Origin: JAHBVH01 sp034432375
GTDB taxonomy: Bacteria; Chloroflexota; Anaerolineae; Caldilineales; Caldilineaceae
Reading direction: 5' to 3'
DNA length: 64,000 bases
NCBI GenBank assembly: GCA_034432375.1
Contig: DAOUCA010000028.1
Coordinates: forward strand, 1-64,000
Part shown: piece after piece, positions 34,515-43,312 of the stretch
How the letters are laid out: the number at the start of each line of letters is the position of its first letter
Position numbering within the stretch: position 1 is the first letter of the stretch
Notes under the pieces: model-generated
Seen by the model: only the letters and a program-made list of their open reading frames with translations
Told to the model about the DNA's origin: nothing
Databases searched by the model: none
Program-made: the position numbers and the translations under genes

Positions 34515-34956
34515 GTTTCCCTTTCAGTTTGTGGATGAGTAGTAGTGTTTTGTGAAAGAAGCCATAATAGGGTGTGCCATGTGAGTTTTGTCACGCTGAA
34601 AGCGTCTTCAGGGTTATGTACTCGAAGATTCTTGCAGACCTGTCCTTGTAAGAAATGACAGAGATTGATTCACAGCTTTTCGTATCATCACTTACTTTGC
34701 AGAGCAGTATGATCATCAATTATCGAACCAAACCGCAGGAGAAAAAGTGGCTTGGCCCGGTTGGGGGTGGGCTAAAGTGCGCTAACTATAGCATAGGCAG
34801 GAAGTGTCTTCAACTTTAGGCTAACATAATCACGTCGCGTTGTGCATGTTGCTGTGTAGTTTGGGGTAGGAGAGTAAATCAGGAGGTCAGTAAATCAGTA
34901 AATCGGTATACAGGGCATACCGTTCTACCGATTTACCGATTTACTGATCTACCACC
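34515..34956. other. Leader of the importer operon and terminator-like inverted repeat
   Basis: The 442 bases hold no gene. The part next to 34514 is the upstream region of the importer operon; purine-riboswitch sequence features were looked for and not seen. At 34883-34960 a degenerate inverted repeat made of AGTAAATC-type 8-mers (AGTAAATCAGTAAATCGGTA against TACCGATTTACCGATTTACT) lies next to the end of the exporter gene. It is related in unit length and sequence to the array at 33222-33421. Confidence 0.45.
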
Positions 34957-36768
34957 CTACCTCTCTCCCACCACTACACCCGTCCGAAATTGCAGCGAAT
35001 ACAGGTGCGCGTACAGGCCATTCTCGGCCATCAATTCGTCGTGTGTGCCCATCTCGACAATGCATCCTTGGTCGAGCACGATAATGCGGTGGGCAATTTT
35101 GATGGTGCTGAGACGGTGAGCGATGATGACGGAGGTACGCCCTTGCATCAGGCGGTCGAGCGCATCCTGCACCAGCTCTTCCGAGTCGCTGTCGAGAGCA
35201 CTGGTCGCTTCGTCGAGCAGGAGGATGCGTGGGTTTTTGAGGATCGCTCGCGCAATCGCCAATCGCTGGCGCTGACCACCGCTCAGTTTAATACCCCGCT
35301 CGCCAACAATTGTCGCGTAGCCTTTGGGTGTTTCCATGATAAAGGTGTGGGCATTGGCGGCCTCGGCGGCCGCGATGATTTCGGCTTCTGTGGCGTCGAG
35401 GCGGCCGTAGGCAATGTTCTCACGGATGGTGCCGCCAAAGAGGATTGTCTCTTGGGGCACCAAGCCAATCTGGGAGCGCAAACTCTGTTGCGTGATGGTG
35501 CGAATATCGTAGCCATCGATCGCAATTATCCCCTGCGTTGGGTCATAAAAGCGAGGGATGAGGTTGAAAAGAGTACTCTTGCCCGCCCCACTGGGTCCAA
35601 CGAGCGCAATGATCTCTCCCGGCGCAATCGCCAACGAGACATCGTTGATCACGGCGACATTGCTCTCATAGCCAAAGGCGACATGGTCAAAGGTAATCGC
35701 GCCTTGGATGGGGGGCAAGGTAGTCGCGTCGGTGGCGTCGGCCACACCGGGCGTGGTGTCGAGAATTTCGAAGACGCGCTGGACCGAGCCAATCGCCTCA
35801 CGAAATTGGCCGTAAAGGCTCGACAGCCCGCCTAAGCTGGCTGCAATCGTAATCGCATAGATCAGAAAGCCGCTGATCGTCGAAAATTCCAGGCGGCCGG
35901 CCATTACTTCGCGCCCGCTAAACCAGAGGATGGCGGCGATGGCGCTAAAGCCGAGAAAGGCCATGAGCGCGCCAAAGGAAGAGCGGTAGATCGCCAACCG
36001 TAATGCGGTGTTTAACGTGTGGCGCAAGGCGTTTCCATAGCGTGTGGTCTCATATTCCTCGCGTGTAAAACTCTTCACCACCCGAATGCCCTGGAGCCCT
36101 TCTTCGACCGCTACCGTCGAGTCGGCTAGCGCATCCTGTACACGTGTGCTCAGTCCTTGGAATGTACGCCCAAAGCCAACCGCCACGGCCACAATCGTCG
36201 CCGTTAAGACGAGCACAAAGATCACTAGACGTGGGTTGAGCAGAAAGACGATCACTACCGAGCCAATCAGCGCCACGAGGTTACTGAGTAGTTGGGTGCT
36301 GTTGTTGGTAAGCAATGTACGGACCTGGGTGACATCGCTAGAGATGCGCGAGATGATCTCTCCCACGCGGCGATTCGCATAGAAATCGAGCGAGAGACTT
36401 TGTAAATGGGCGTAGAGCCCGGCGCGTAAATCCAAAATAATATGTTCGCCGACAAAGTTCAAATTGTAGCTTTGTAGCAATGTGAAGATTGCCTGCAAAA
36501 AGAAGACCCCAACCAGCGCCGCCGTTAATAGATTGAGTTGGCTCAAATTGTGCTGTTGTAACACCGAATCGAGCAGGCGTACAATGACCAACGGAAAGGT
36601 CAGATTCATGGCGCTCGCCACCGCCAGTGCGCCAATCGCTAATGTCATGCGGCCCCGGTAAGGGCGCAGGTAGCGTAGCAAACGCCACCAGTTAATGGGT
36701 GTATTGGGGGTTGCTTGTTCCGATGCACTCTGGCGATTGCGTCCTCGGCCTCGGCTAAAGTTAAACAT
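34957..36768 (-). CDS. ABC exporter half-transporter (MsbA-like)
   Basis: A 603-residue fused permease and ATPase. Six membrane helices fill about residues 30-310. The ATPase domain has LVGPSGAGKSTLFNL, a Q-loop in IGLVPQETILFGG, the signature KLSGGQRQRLAIARAI, Walker B RILLLDEATSALD and the H-loop IIAHRLSTIK. All are canonical, as expected for a homodimer. Substrates of this class are lipids or drugs. The ATG at 36768 is preferred because GAAGGA lies seven bases upstream; the ATG at 36792 has none. Confidence 0.9.
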   Translation of the reverse strand: MFNFSRGRGRNRQSASEQATPNTPINWWRLLRYLRPYRGRMTLAIGALAVASAMNLTFPLVIVRLLDSVLQQHNLSQLNLLTAALVGVFFLQAIFTLLQSYNLNFVGEHIILDLRAGLYAHLQSLSLDFYANRRVGEIISRISSDVTQVRTLLTNNSTQLLSNLVALIGSVVIVFLLNPRLVIFVLVLTATIVAVAVGFGRTFQGLSTRVQDALADSTVAVEEGLQGIRVVKSFTREEYETTRYGNALRHTLNTALRLAIYRSSFGALMAFLGFSAIAAILWFSGREVMAGRLEFSTISGFLIYAITIAASLGGLSSLYGQFREAIGSVQRVFEILDTTPGVADATDATTLPPIQGAITFDHVAFGYESNVAVINDVSLAIAPGEIIALVGPSGAGKSTLFNLIPRFYDPTQGIIAIDGYDIRTITQQSLRSQIGLVPQETILFGGTIRENIAYGRLDATEAEIIAAAEAANAHTFIMETPKGYATIVGERGIKLSGGQRQRLAIARAILKNPRILLLDEATSALDSDSEELVQDALDRLMQGRTSVIIAHRLSTIKIAHRIIVLDQGCIVEMGTHDELMAENGLYAHLYSLQFRTGVVVGER

Positions 36769-37085
36769 GAGTAATCCTTCTTCTACCGTCATAAGCGATA
36801 ATATTACATGCTAACGCAATAGTATCATGTAATGGGCAATAGCTGGCAACTGTTGGACGCAATAAGCTCTGTTTGCGCCGCCTCGACTGCTGGAGCGCAA
36901 TCGCCAAGGCGATTTTTTGCGGTTAGACTATGCCCAAATGTCAATGCAGCCTTTGGCTTGGCCGGCACAACCCCTTGGCAACCGGCTTGCCCTTGCAATA
37001 TCCCCCAAAACGCGAGAGTGATTCGCAGAAAGTGTGTAGCGCAACAATAGGGAGATCTGCTATACTTGTCACGGAGGATTCGGTG
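36769..37085. other. Intergenic region with a small ATTACATG hairpin
   Basis: The 317 bases contain no recognised gene. ATTACATG and CATGTAAT (about 36804-36834) can form an 8-bp hairpin in the leader of the exporter gene. The rest shows no clear structure. The region ends with the GGAGG site of the next gene. Confidence 0.35.
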
Positions 37086-37457
37086 ATGGCGATTGGCCCC
37101 AGCAAAGGAGTCAACCCTTTGGATGAAGAGCCATTACAAACGGAACATGTTGCTTTGCGCATGGCGCAACGTCATCTGACAGAGCAAGAAATAGAGTATG
37201 TGATGCAATATGGAATCAGGTACCGGCGGGCTGGCATGTTGCACTTCTATTTGCGGAAGAAAGATATTCCTGCAAGTGATCTGCGCCTAAACCAGTATAG
37301 CCGACTGGAGGGCGCGGTTGTCTTGCTAGATAGTCGCAGTGGAACGCGTATCGTGACAGCGTACCGCAACCGTCACAAAGATGCCCTCAAAGCAATCCGC
37401 TGGAAAGCGAAGTATGATCGGAAACGACAGGCAAAGAGCAGACCCCCGTTTTGTTAG
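37086..37457 (+). CDS. DUF4258-like protein
   Basis: A 123-residue protein. HVALRMAQRHLTEQEIEYVM, then the strand RYRRAGMLHFYLRKKDIP and GTRIVTAYRNRHKDALKAIR resemble DUF4258, a small domain often linked to toxin-like folds. The ATG at 37086 follows GGAGG; the longer frame upstream is low quality. No antitoxin gene is adjacent, so a toxin role would be only a guess. It is encoded alone, between repeat-filled gaps. Confidence 0.6.
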   Translation: MAIGPSKGVNPLDEEPLQTEHVALRMAQRHLTEQEIEYVMQYGIRYRRAGMLHFYLRKKDIPASDLRLNQYSRLEGAVVLLDSRSGTRIVTAYRNRHKDALKAIRWKAKYDRKRQAKSRPPFC

Positions 37458-37493
37458 AGAGTCGAGCCATTGCTTTCACCGGATCCTCGCTAT

Positions 37494-37566
37494 TATACTG
37501 CGGTTGAAATGGGGACCGGAGTTTCTACCCCAGCAAAACTCCTGTTCCCATTCAGAGCTGAGTATA
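37494..37566. mobile_element. CTATACTG-family MITE, copy 2
   Basis: This copy begins TATACTGCGGTTGAAATGGG and ends AGAGCTGAGTATA. It matches the copy at 15517-15591 with a few substitutions, including the core GGAGTTTCTACCCCAGCAAA. Confidence 0.75.
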
Positions 37567-37974
37567 TCAGTACCCTGTAAAGTAGGTTTTTAGAATCTTG
37601 TCCACGAAGAGACACGAATTTTCATGAAGAAAAAGCAAAATCCTTTGTGTCTCTTTGTCAACACCTTCGCCAACCCTTGTTTTGGCGGAAATTCTCAGAT
37701 GTCTTTCCTGCCCCCACCTCCGTGAGGGTAAACTCTGGCAGGAATCTATCTTCACCATACACGAGTAGACTCCTGCCTACACAGGAATTGACGACTCTAA
37801 TCTCCGGAATTGGCAAAGGTATTGTTCGTATCGCTCCGTATCTTTTCGTATCTTTTCGTATCTTTTCGTGGACGGTGATTGGCAAAAGTGCTCATTTTAC
37901 AAAGTTACAGGGATGATTTAGAATATATCTCATGATGTAAAACCTTGTCTTATATTGTGAGATTGCCTTCCGCT
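37567..37974. repeat. CACGAAG-type repeat region with 10-bp CGTATCTTTT tandem units
   Basis: The gap holds CCACGAAGAGACACGAATTT (about 37601), a weak complement TTTGTGTCTCTTTGTC, and near 37836-37870 three to four tandem copies of CGTATCTTTT followed by CGTGGAC. No gene was recognised. The IclR gene's leader occupies its end. Confidence 0.5.
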
Positions 37975-38760
37975 ATGAGTGATTCTGAAAAAGCCACCGC
38001 GATTGAAAAAGCGCTTGCCTTGCTCCTTGCCTTTGCCCCGCACAACGAAGAGTTGGGGACGACCGAGTTGAGTGAACTTCTTGGGTACCATAAAGCAACT
38101 ACCTCGCGTATTCTGCTATCATTGACCGACCATGGCTTTCTACAGCAAAATCTAGCTACCAAAAAGTTTAGTCTGGGCCGGTCGATTCAGACACTGAGCA
38201 TGGCGCTCACCACCTCGTTGGCCAACAATTTTTTGGCCATTGCCAAACCCCACGTTGATAGCCTGCGCAATCAATTAAACGAAGATGTCGGCCTGGAGAT
38301 CTGGTCCGGTAGCGGTACCACCTGGCTCTATTCTGCCGATAATGGACAGCCGGTGCGGATTAGCAGCCGTCAGGGGCGGATTTTGCCCTTTTACGCCGCG
38401 GCCGGAGCCAAAGCAATTCTCGCCTTTGCGCCCCCCTACCAGTTGGAAGCGCTCTTGCAGCAGGAGATGGTCGCCTTTACTCCGGCCACGCTCACCGATC
38501 CAGCTCACTTTCGTCAACATCTGTGTGAGATTCACCAGCAAGGCTATGCCGTCGACAATGAAGAGTTACGCACGGGTATCAGCGCGTTGGGCGCGCCAAT
38601 TTTCAATCAGGAGGGGAGCGCTTTTGCCGCTGTCGTTGCGATCATGCCAACCCAACGCTTGAATCGCGCCGTCAATTCAGCGCAAATCGCCGCGCTCAAA
38701 AGTACCGCCGCCGCCATCTCTGCCGAACTTTTTTATGAACCTACCGTCCCAAAACCATAG
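37975..38760 (+). CDS. IclR-family transcriptional regulator
   Basis: A 261-residue regulator. The winged helix-turn-helix is LLLAFAPHNEELGTTELSEL, then YHKATTSRILLSLTDHGFLQ. The effector-binding domain follows: RQGRILPFYAAAGAKAILAF, VDNEELRTGISALGAPIFNQ and a hydrophobic AAVVAIMP strand, all typical of IclR. The start is the ATG at 37975 rather than the TTG at 37945. The heterodimeric exporter genes follow in the same direction, though a 17-bp hairpin separates them, so it may control them or distant catabolic genes. Confidence 0.85.
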   Translation: MSDSEKATAIEKALALLLAFAPHNEELGTTELSELLGYHKATTSRILLSLTDHGFLQQNLATKKFSLGRSIQTLSMALTTSLANNFLAIAKPHVDSLRNQLNEDVGLEIWSGSGTTWLYSADNGQPVRISSRQGRILPFYAAAGAKAILAFAPPYQLEALLQQEMVAFTPATLTDPAHFRQHLCEIHQQGYAVDNEELRTGISALGAPIFNQEGSAFAAVVAIMPTQRLNRAVNSAQIAALKSTAAAISAELFYEPTVPKP

Positions 38761-38768
38761 TATAGTTT

Positions 38769-38807
38769 CCTTTCGTAGGGGCCTGTATACCAGGCCCCTA
38801 CGAAAGG
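38769..38807. terminator. 17-bp perfect hairpin after the IclR gene
   Basis: CCTTTCGTAGGGGCCTG (38769-38785) pairs perfectly with 38791-38807 around the loop TATAC. It lies eight bases after the IclR stop and could end or attenuate transcription into the exporter genes. There is no T-run. Confidence 0.55.
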
Positions 38808-38849
38808 AGAAGCGCGTAATTTAGCTAAGAAGAGGAGTGATAGTCGCCT

Positions 38850-40652
38850 ATGCCGGCCACCCGTAAACTCGCACAATTTTTGAAACCGTACTGGCATTGG
38901 GCCCTCTTGGCCCCTTTGTTGATGGTGTTGGAGGTCTCAATGGATCTGCTCCAGCCCCGCTTTATTGAGCAGATTATCGATGAAGGCATTGCCAAAGGTG
39001 ATTTACAGGCAGTTCTCACCACTGGTCTTTGGATGATCGGTGTCGCCATCGTTGGGTTAATTGGGGGCGTGGGCTGTGGCGTCTTCACGGTGCTCGCTTC
39101 GCAAAATTTTGGCGCGGATCTGCGCCAGACGCTCTTTGGCAAAGTCCAGGCGCTCTCGTTTGGCAATTTGGACAAGTTAGAGACGGGTGGGTTAATTACG
39201 CGGTTGACCAATGATGTGACGCAGGTGACCGAGATGGTCAGCATGTTGTTGCGCGTCATGGTGCGCGTGCCGCTGTTGATGGTCGGTAGCCTAATCATGG
39301 GCTACTTTACGAGCCCACGGCTGTCGCTGCTCTTTGTCGTGCTGATTCCGATTGTGGCGATTGTGCTGGTGCAGGTGATCAACCGTGCCTATCCACTCTT
39401 TGGCGGGGTACAACAGCGGCTCGACCGCCTCAACACGGTGATGCAAGAGAATTTATCGGGTGTGCGCGTCGTCAAAGCCTTTGTGCGGACGACGCATGAG
39501 TTGGGCCGCTTCCGGCGCGCCAATCAAGATCTGACGGAGCACAATATCCTGGCCGTGCGTACTGTCGCCGTGACCATGCCGCTGATGATGTTGGCGCTCA
39601 ACGCCGGCATTGTGGCGGCACTTTGGATCGGCGGTGGGCGTATCAACAGCGGGGATATGCAGGTGGGGCAAGTTGTCGCCTTTATCAACTATCTGATGCA
39701 GGCACTAATGGCCTTGATGATGATCAGCATGTTGACCATGCGCTTCTCGCGTGCCGAAGCCTCTTCCTTGCGCATTGGCGAAGTGCTTGCGAGCGAACCG
39801 CAGATCAAGAATAAGGCCAATGCACGCACCGACTTTGTGCCCAAAGGTGCCGTCCAATTCGAGGATGTCAGCTTTCGCTACAACGATCACAGCAATAACG
39901 GTAAAGCGAGCGAGCCGGTGCTCAAAGAGATTACCTTCAGCGCCATGCCCGGCGAGACAATTGCCTTGCTCGGTGCCACCGGCTCTGGCAAGTCGAGCCT
40001 GATCAGCCTAATTCCCCGTTTTTATGATATCGACCGTGGACGGGTAACGATCGATGGCATCGATGTGCGGGAGATTGACGAAGTGACCTTGCGCCAGAAG
40101 ATTGGGTTTGCGCTGCAGGAGTCAGTGCTCTTCACCGGTACAATACGTGACAACATCCGCTATGGACGCCCCGAAGCGAGCGAGGAAGAGGTGCTGGCCG
40201 CGGCCAAAGCGGCGCAGGCCCACGACTTTATCAGCCACTTTCCCGATGGCTACGATACGCTTGTTGGGCAGCGTGGGGTGAATCTTTCTGGTGGGCAAAA
40301 ACAGCGCATTGCGATTGCCCGTGCGCTGCTCACCGACCCCGCCGTGCTGATCCTCGATGATAGCACAAGCGCTGTTGATGTGGAGACAGAGGCCAAGATT
40401 CAAGCCGCGTTGGCGACGTTGCGCAAGGGACGGACGAGCTTTATTGTGGCGCAGCGCATTAGCACCGTGCTCGCCGCCGACAAGATTCTGGTGCTCGATG
40501 ATGGGCGGGTGGTTGCCGCCGGTAATCATACGCAACTGATGACAAGCAGCCCGATCTATCGCGAAATTTATGCGTCACAATTGGATTTGAGCGAACCAGA
40601 AGATACGCATAGCCTTGAAGCTAATCAAAATGGAGTTGCCACTCATGGCTGA
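38850..40652 (+). CDS. Heterodimeric ABC exporter subunit with degenerate Walker B
   Basis: A 600-residue half-transporter. Six membrane helices (about 15-310) precede the ATPase domain with LLGATGSGKSSLISL and the canonical signature LSGGQKQRIAIARALL. Walker B reads VLILDDSTSAVD, with Asp in place of the catalytic Glu. This is the arrangement of one subunit of asymmetric exporters such as TM287/288 or BmrC/BmrD. The partner gene starts inside its last codons. Likely drug or lipid export. Confidence 0.9.
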   Translation: MPATRKLAQFLKPYWHWALLAPLLMVLEVSMDLLQPRFIEQIIDEGIAKGDLQAVLTTGLWMIGVAIVGLIGGVGCGVFTVLASQNFGADLRQTLFGKVQALSFGNLDKLETGGLITRLTNDVTQVTEMVSMLLRVMVRVPLLMVGSLIMGYFTSPRLSLLFVVLIPIVAIVLVQVINRAYPLFGGVQQRLDRLNTVMQENLSGVRVVKAFVRTTHELGRFRRANQDLTEHNILAVRTVAVTMPLMMLALNAGIVAALWIGGGRINSGDMQVGQVVAFINYLMQALMALMMISMLTMRFSRAEASSLRIGEVLASEPQIKNKANARTDFVPKGAVQFEDVSFRYNDHSNNGKASEPVLKEITFSAMPGETIALLGATGSGKSSLISLIPRFYDIDRGRVTIDGIDVREIDEVTLRQKIGFALQESVLFTGTIRDNIRYGRPEASEEEVLAAAKAAQAHDFISHFPDGYDTLVGQRGVNLSGGQKQRIAIARALLTDPAVLILDDSTSAVDVETEAKIQAALATLRKGRTSFIVAQRISTVLAADKILVLDDGRVVAAGNHTQLMTSSPIYREIYASQLDLSEPEDTHSLEANQNGVATHG

Positions 40653-42564
40653 ACAAACCAAAGCGGGTAACGAAGAAACACAAAACCGCGCCCAGGTCGA
40701 CCTTTCCACCTCGATGATGGGGCGGCGCGGCCCTGGCATGCATGTGGTGGGCAAGGTTGAGCACGCCCAGAATCCGCAGGGGACAGTGCGCCGGTTGTGG
40801 GACTACCTGCGCCGGCAACGCACTACATTGCTCTTTGCTGGCGTGATTGTTGTGCTGAACACGCTCTTGACGCTGGCGGGGCCTTATCTGCTGGCGCTGG
40901 CGATTGACCAATATATTATTCCTGGGGATCTGCCCGGCCTCTGGCGTATCGGCACCTTCATGCTCGTCATCTATGGAGCCAATTCTCTGACGACCTGGCT
41001 CCAGGCCTACATCATGGCTGGTGCCGCGCAACAGACGGTGCGGGCGCTGCGCGATGATCTCTTCGCGCAGCTACAAACCTTTTCCTTGCGCTTTTTTGAC
41101 AGCCACAATCATGGCGACCTGATGAGCCGACTGACCAATGACATTGAAAATGTCAACGCCGTGCTCTCTGAGAATGTCACGCAACTGGTCTCCGGTCTAT
41201 TGAGCCTCGTTGGCGTGGCGATCATTATGCTCTGGATCAACTGGCGGCTGGCGCTGGTTGTTCTCTGTATGCAGCCCCTTCTGATGATGACGGTGACCCG
41301 CTGGGTGGCCAAGAACACCCGCTCCGGCTTTCGCGATCAACAGAGCGCCCTGGGCAAGCTCAACGGGCTGATCGAAGAGACGGTGGGTGGACAACGGGTG
41401 GTCAAGGCGTACAGTCGCGAACCGGTGGTGCTCGATGAGTTCGCCGCGCAGAATCAGAGCCTGCGCCGTGCGGCTACCAAAGCGCAGATCTATGCCGGCT
41501 TTATGGGGCCGACCATGAACTTTATCAGCAACTTTGGTTTGGCCGTTTTGGCGGCAGCCGGTGGTTGGCTAGCCGTGCGCGATCTGGCCACGGTGGGCAC
41601 GATTGCGGCCTTTATCAACTATTCCCGCCAATTTGGCCGGCCGCTCAATGAAATTGCCAATCTCTACAATCAGTTGCAGAGTGCCATCGCCGGTGCCGAA
41701 CGGGTCTTTGCGACCTTGGATGAACGCGCCGAACTCGTCGATGATGACGATGCGCTCTCCCTCACCAACCTACAGGGCGATGTGGTTTTTGAGGATGTGC
41801 ATTTCAGTTATGAAAAGAGCACGCCCGTATTAAAAGGCGTCAGCCTCCATGCTAAACCAGGGGAGATTGTCGCGCTGGTCGGGCCAACCGGCGCGGGCAA
41901 GACGACGATTGTCAATCTGTTGACCCGCTTCTACGATATTGACAGTGGCAAGATCTTGATCGATGGCCATAACTTGCGTCACCTCCACCGTCATGATCTG
42001 CGCCGTCAACTGGGCATCGTACTGCAAGATACCTTTCTCTTTGCCGACACCGTCATGGAAAATATTCGCTACGGTAGACTCGATGGCACCGATGAGGAAG
42101 TGATCGCCGCCGCCACGCTCGCCAATGCTGACCAATTTATCCACCGGTTGCCCCAAGGCTATGCCACCCCGCTTTCCGAGCGCGGCAGCAATCTCAGCCA
42201 GGGCCAACGTCAGCTCTTGGCGATTGCCCGTGCGATTTTGGCCAATCCACGCATCCTCATTCTGGATGAGGCGACCAGCAGCGTCGATACCCGCACGGAG
42301 CAACACATTCAGGAGGCGATGTTGCGGCTGATGGAAGGGCGCACCAGCTTTGTGATCGCCCATCGCTTGAGCACGATCCGCAATGCGAATCAGATTTTGG
42401 TGCTCAATCATGGTGAACTGATTGAGCGAGGCACCCATGAGGATCTGCTGGCGGAGCAAGGCTTCTATTACCAGCTGTATATGAGCCAATTCCGGGCCAA
42501 TGGGCCGCAATTGATCGAAGCTGCGCAAGGTGTAAGCAGTGCAAATGTACCAATACCAGCATAA
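40645..42564 (+). CDS. Heterodimeric ABC exporter subunit with canonical Walker B
   Basis: A 639-residue half-transporter with an N-terminal extension, RRGPGMHVVGKVEHAQNPQG, common in this subunit class, then six helices. LVGPTGAGKTTIVNL and RILILDEATSSVD are canonical, but the signature is LSQGQRQLL instead of LSGGQ. Together with the Asp in the partner's Walker B, this predicts one active and one degenerate ATP site. The ATG at 40645 overlaps the partner gene by eight bases and has GGAG upstream. Confidence 0.9.
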   Translation: MAEQTKAGNEETQNRAQVDLSTSMMGRRGPGMHVVGKVEHAQNPQGTVRRLWDYLRRQRTTLLFAGVIVVLNTLLTLAGPYLLALAIDQYIIPGDLPGLWRIGTFMLVIYGANSLTTWLQAYIMAGAAQQTVRALRDDLFAQLQTFSLRFFDSHNHGDLMSRLTNDIENVNAVLSENVTQLVSGLLSLVGVAIIMLWINWRLALVVLCMQPLLMMTVTRWVAKNTRSGFRDQQSALGKLNGLIEETVGGQRVVKAYSREPVVLDEFAAQNQSLRRAATKAQIYAGFMGPTMNFISNFGLAVLAAAGGWLAVRDLATVGTIAAFINYSRQFGRPLNEIANLYNQLQSAIAGAERVFATLDERAELVDDDDALSLTNLQGDVVFEDVHFSYEKSTPVLKGVSLHAKPGEIVALVGPTGAGKTTIVNLLTRFYDIDSGKILIDGHNLRHLHRHDLRRQLGIVLQDTFLFADTVMENIRYGRLDGTDEEVIAAATLANADQFIHRLPQGYATPLSERGSNLSQGQRQLLAIARAILANPRILILDEATSSVDTRTEQHIQEAMLRLMEGRTSFVIAHRLSTIRNANQILVLNHGELIERGTHEDLLAEQGFYYQLYMSQFRANGPQLIEAAQGVSSANVPIPA

Positions 42565-42585
42565 CTATCTAGATCACGATAACCC

Positions 42586-42660
42586 TAGGACTTACGCAGA
42601 ACGCTGGCTGAGTAGCAGGTTTTTCTGCGTATCGGAACCAGAGAACTGCGTACGTCCTAA
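42586..42660. mobile_element. 75-bp RGGRCTTACGCA-family MITE, copy 1
   Basis: The ends TAGGACTTACGCA and TGCGTACGTCCTA are inverted repeats. The core, AACGCTGGCTGAGT then TTTTTCTGCG, matches the copy at 48889-48959. It lies 21 bases after the exporter stop. Confidence 0.75.
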
Positions 42661-42668
42661 ATCTGTTT

Positions 42669-43140
42669 CTCTTCTTGCTTGCGTCGTGCTTAATATGAGT
42701 AAGTAACTCATGTTACGCACGACGCAGGCAAGAAGAGACCCTACCCGTGTACGCCGCATCCCTAGATGCGGGTTGACCCACATCTAGGGATGCGGCGTAC
42801 ACGAAATCGCGCTATTTACTGCGTAACATGAGTTATTAACTCATGTTACACACGGATTCGACACCCCTTCTCCCCCCGACCCCTTCTCCCCTGTTGCAGG
42901 GGAGAAGGGGAGAAAAATTTCTTTCTTTGTGTGAGTTTGGCGGCGAAGCCGCCAAACTCACACAAAGTTGACCAATTCCCCGCCCCCAGGGGCGGGATTA
43001 GGAATGGGGAAAATCCTTTCCTGCGTAACATGAGTAAGTAAAACGGAGGCTGAGCTTGTCGAAGCCGGAGCCCTCCGGCTTCGACAAGCTCAGCCTCCGC
43101 GCAGAAAGAAGCTCAGCCTCCGTTTGCCGAAACAATTTTT
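42669..43140. repeat. Cluster of nested palindromes
   Basis: This 748-base gap is almost entirely hairpin-forming DNA. A near-perfect palindrome spans 42669-42738 (TCTCTTCTTGC..GCAAGAAGAGA). A perfect 23-bp hairpin pairs 42746-42768 with 42781-42803. AACATGAGTTATTAACTCATG lies near 42822. A CCCCTTCTCCCC/GGGGAGAAGGGG hairpin, then GTTTGGCGGC/GCCGCCAAAC, then a GGAGGCTGAGCTTGTCGAAG pair with its complement occupy 42865-43130. The unit GCGTAACATGAGTAA recurs near 42695, 42820 and 43022, so the cluster probably grew by insertion of palindromes into a common unit. No gene is present. Confidence 0.8.
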
Positions 43141-43312
43141 TAACCTTCATCAACGGGTTATGCGCAGAGTGGATGAATTCAGTCATCCATTGCTACGCAT
43201 AACTTATTCGCCAAGCCTGTGTACAGTTACGATTTTCTTACATGTCAGGGTAGAATAGCGGTATATACCCCTCGCACGCTGTAGCCGATCATCGTAGCAA
43301 GCAAAGGACGCC

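Noticed and set aside
34515..34800. Purine riboswitch upstream of the BMP-family importer
   Set aside because: The conserved purine-aptamer core (paired loops with TTTCTACC-type sequence) could not be found on the minus strand.
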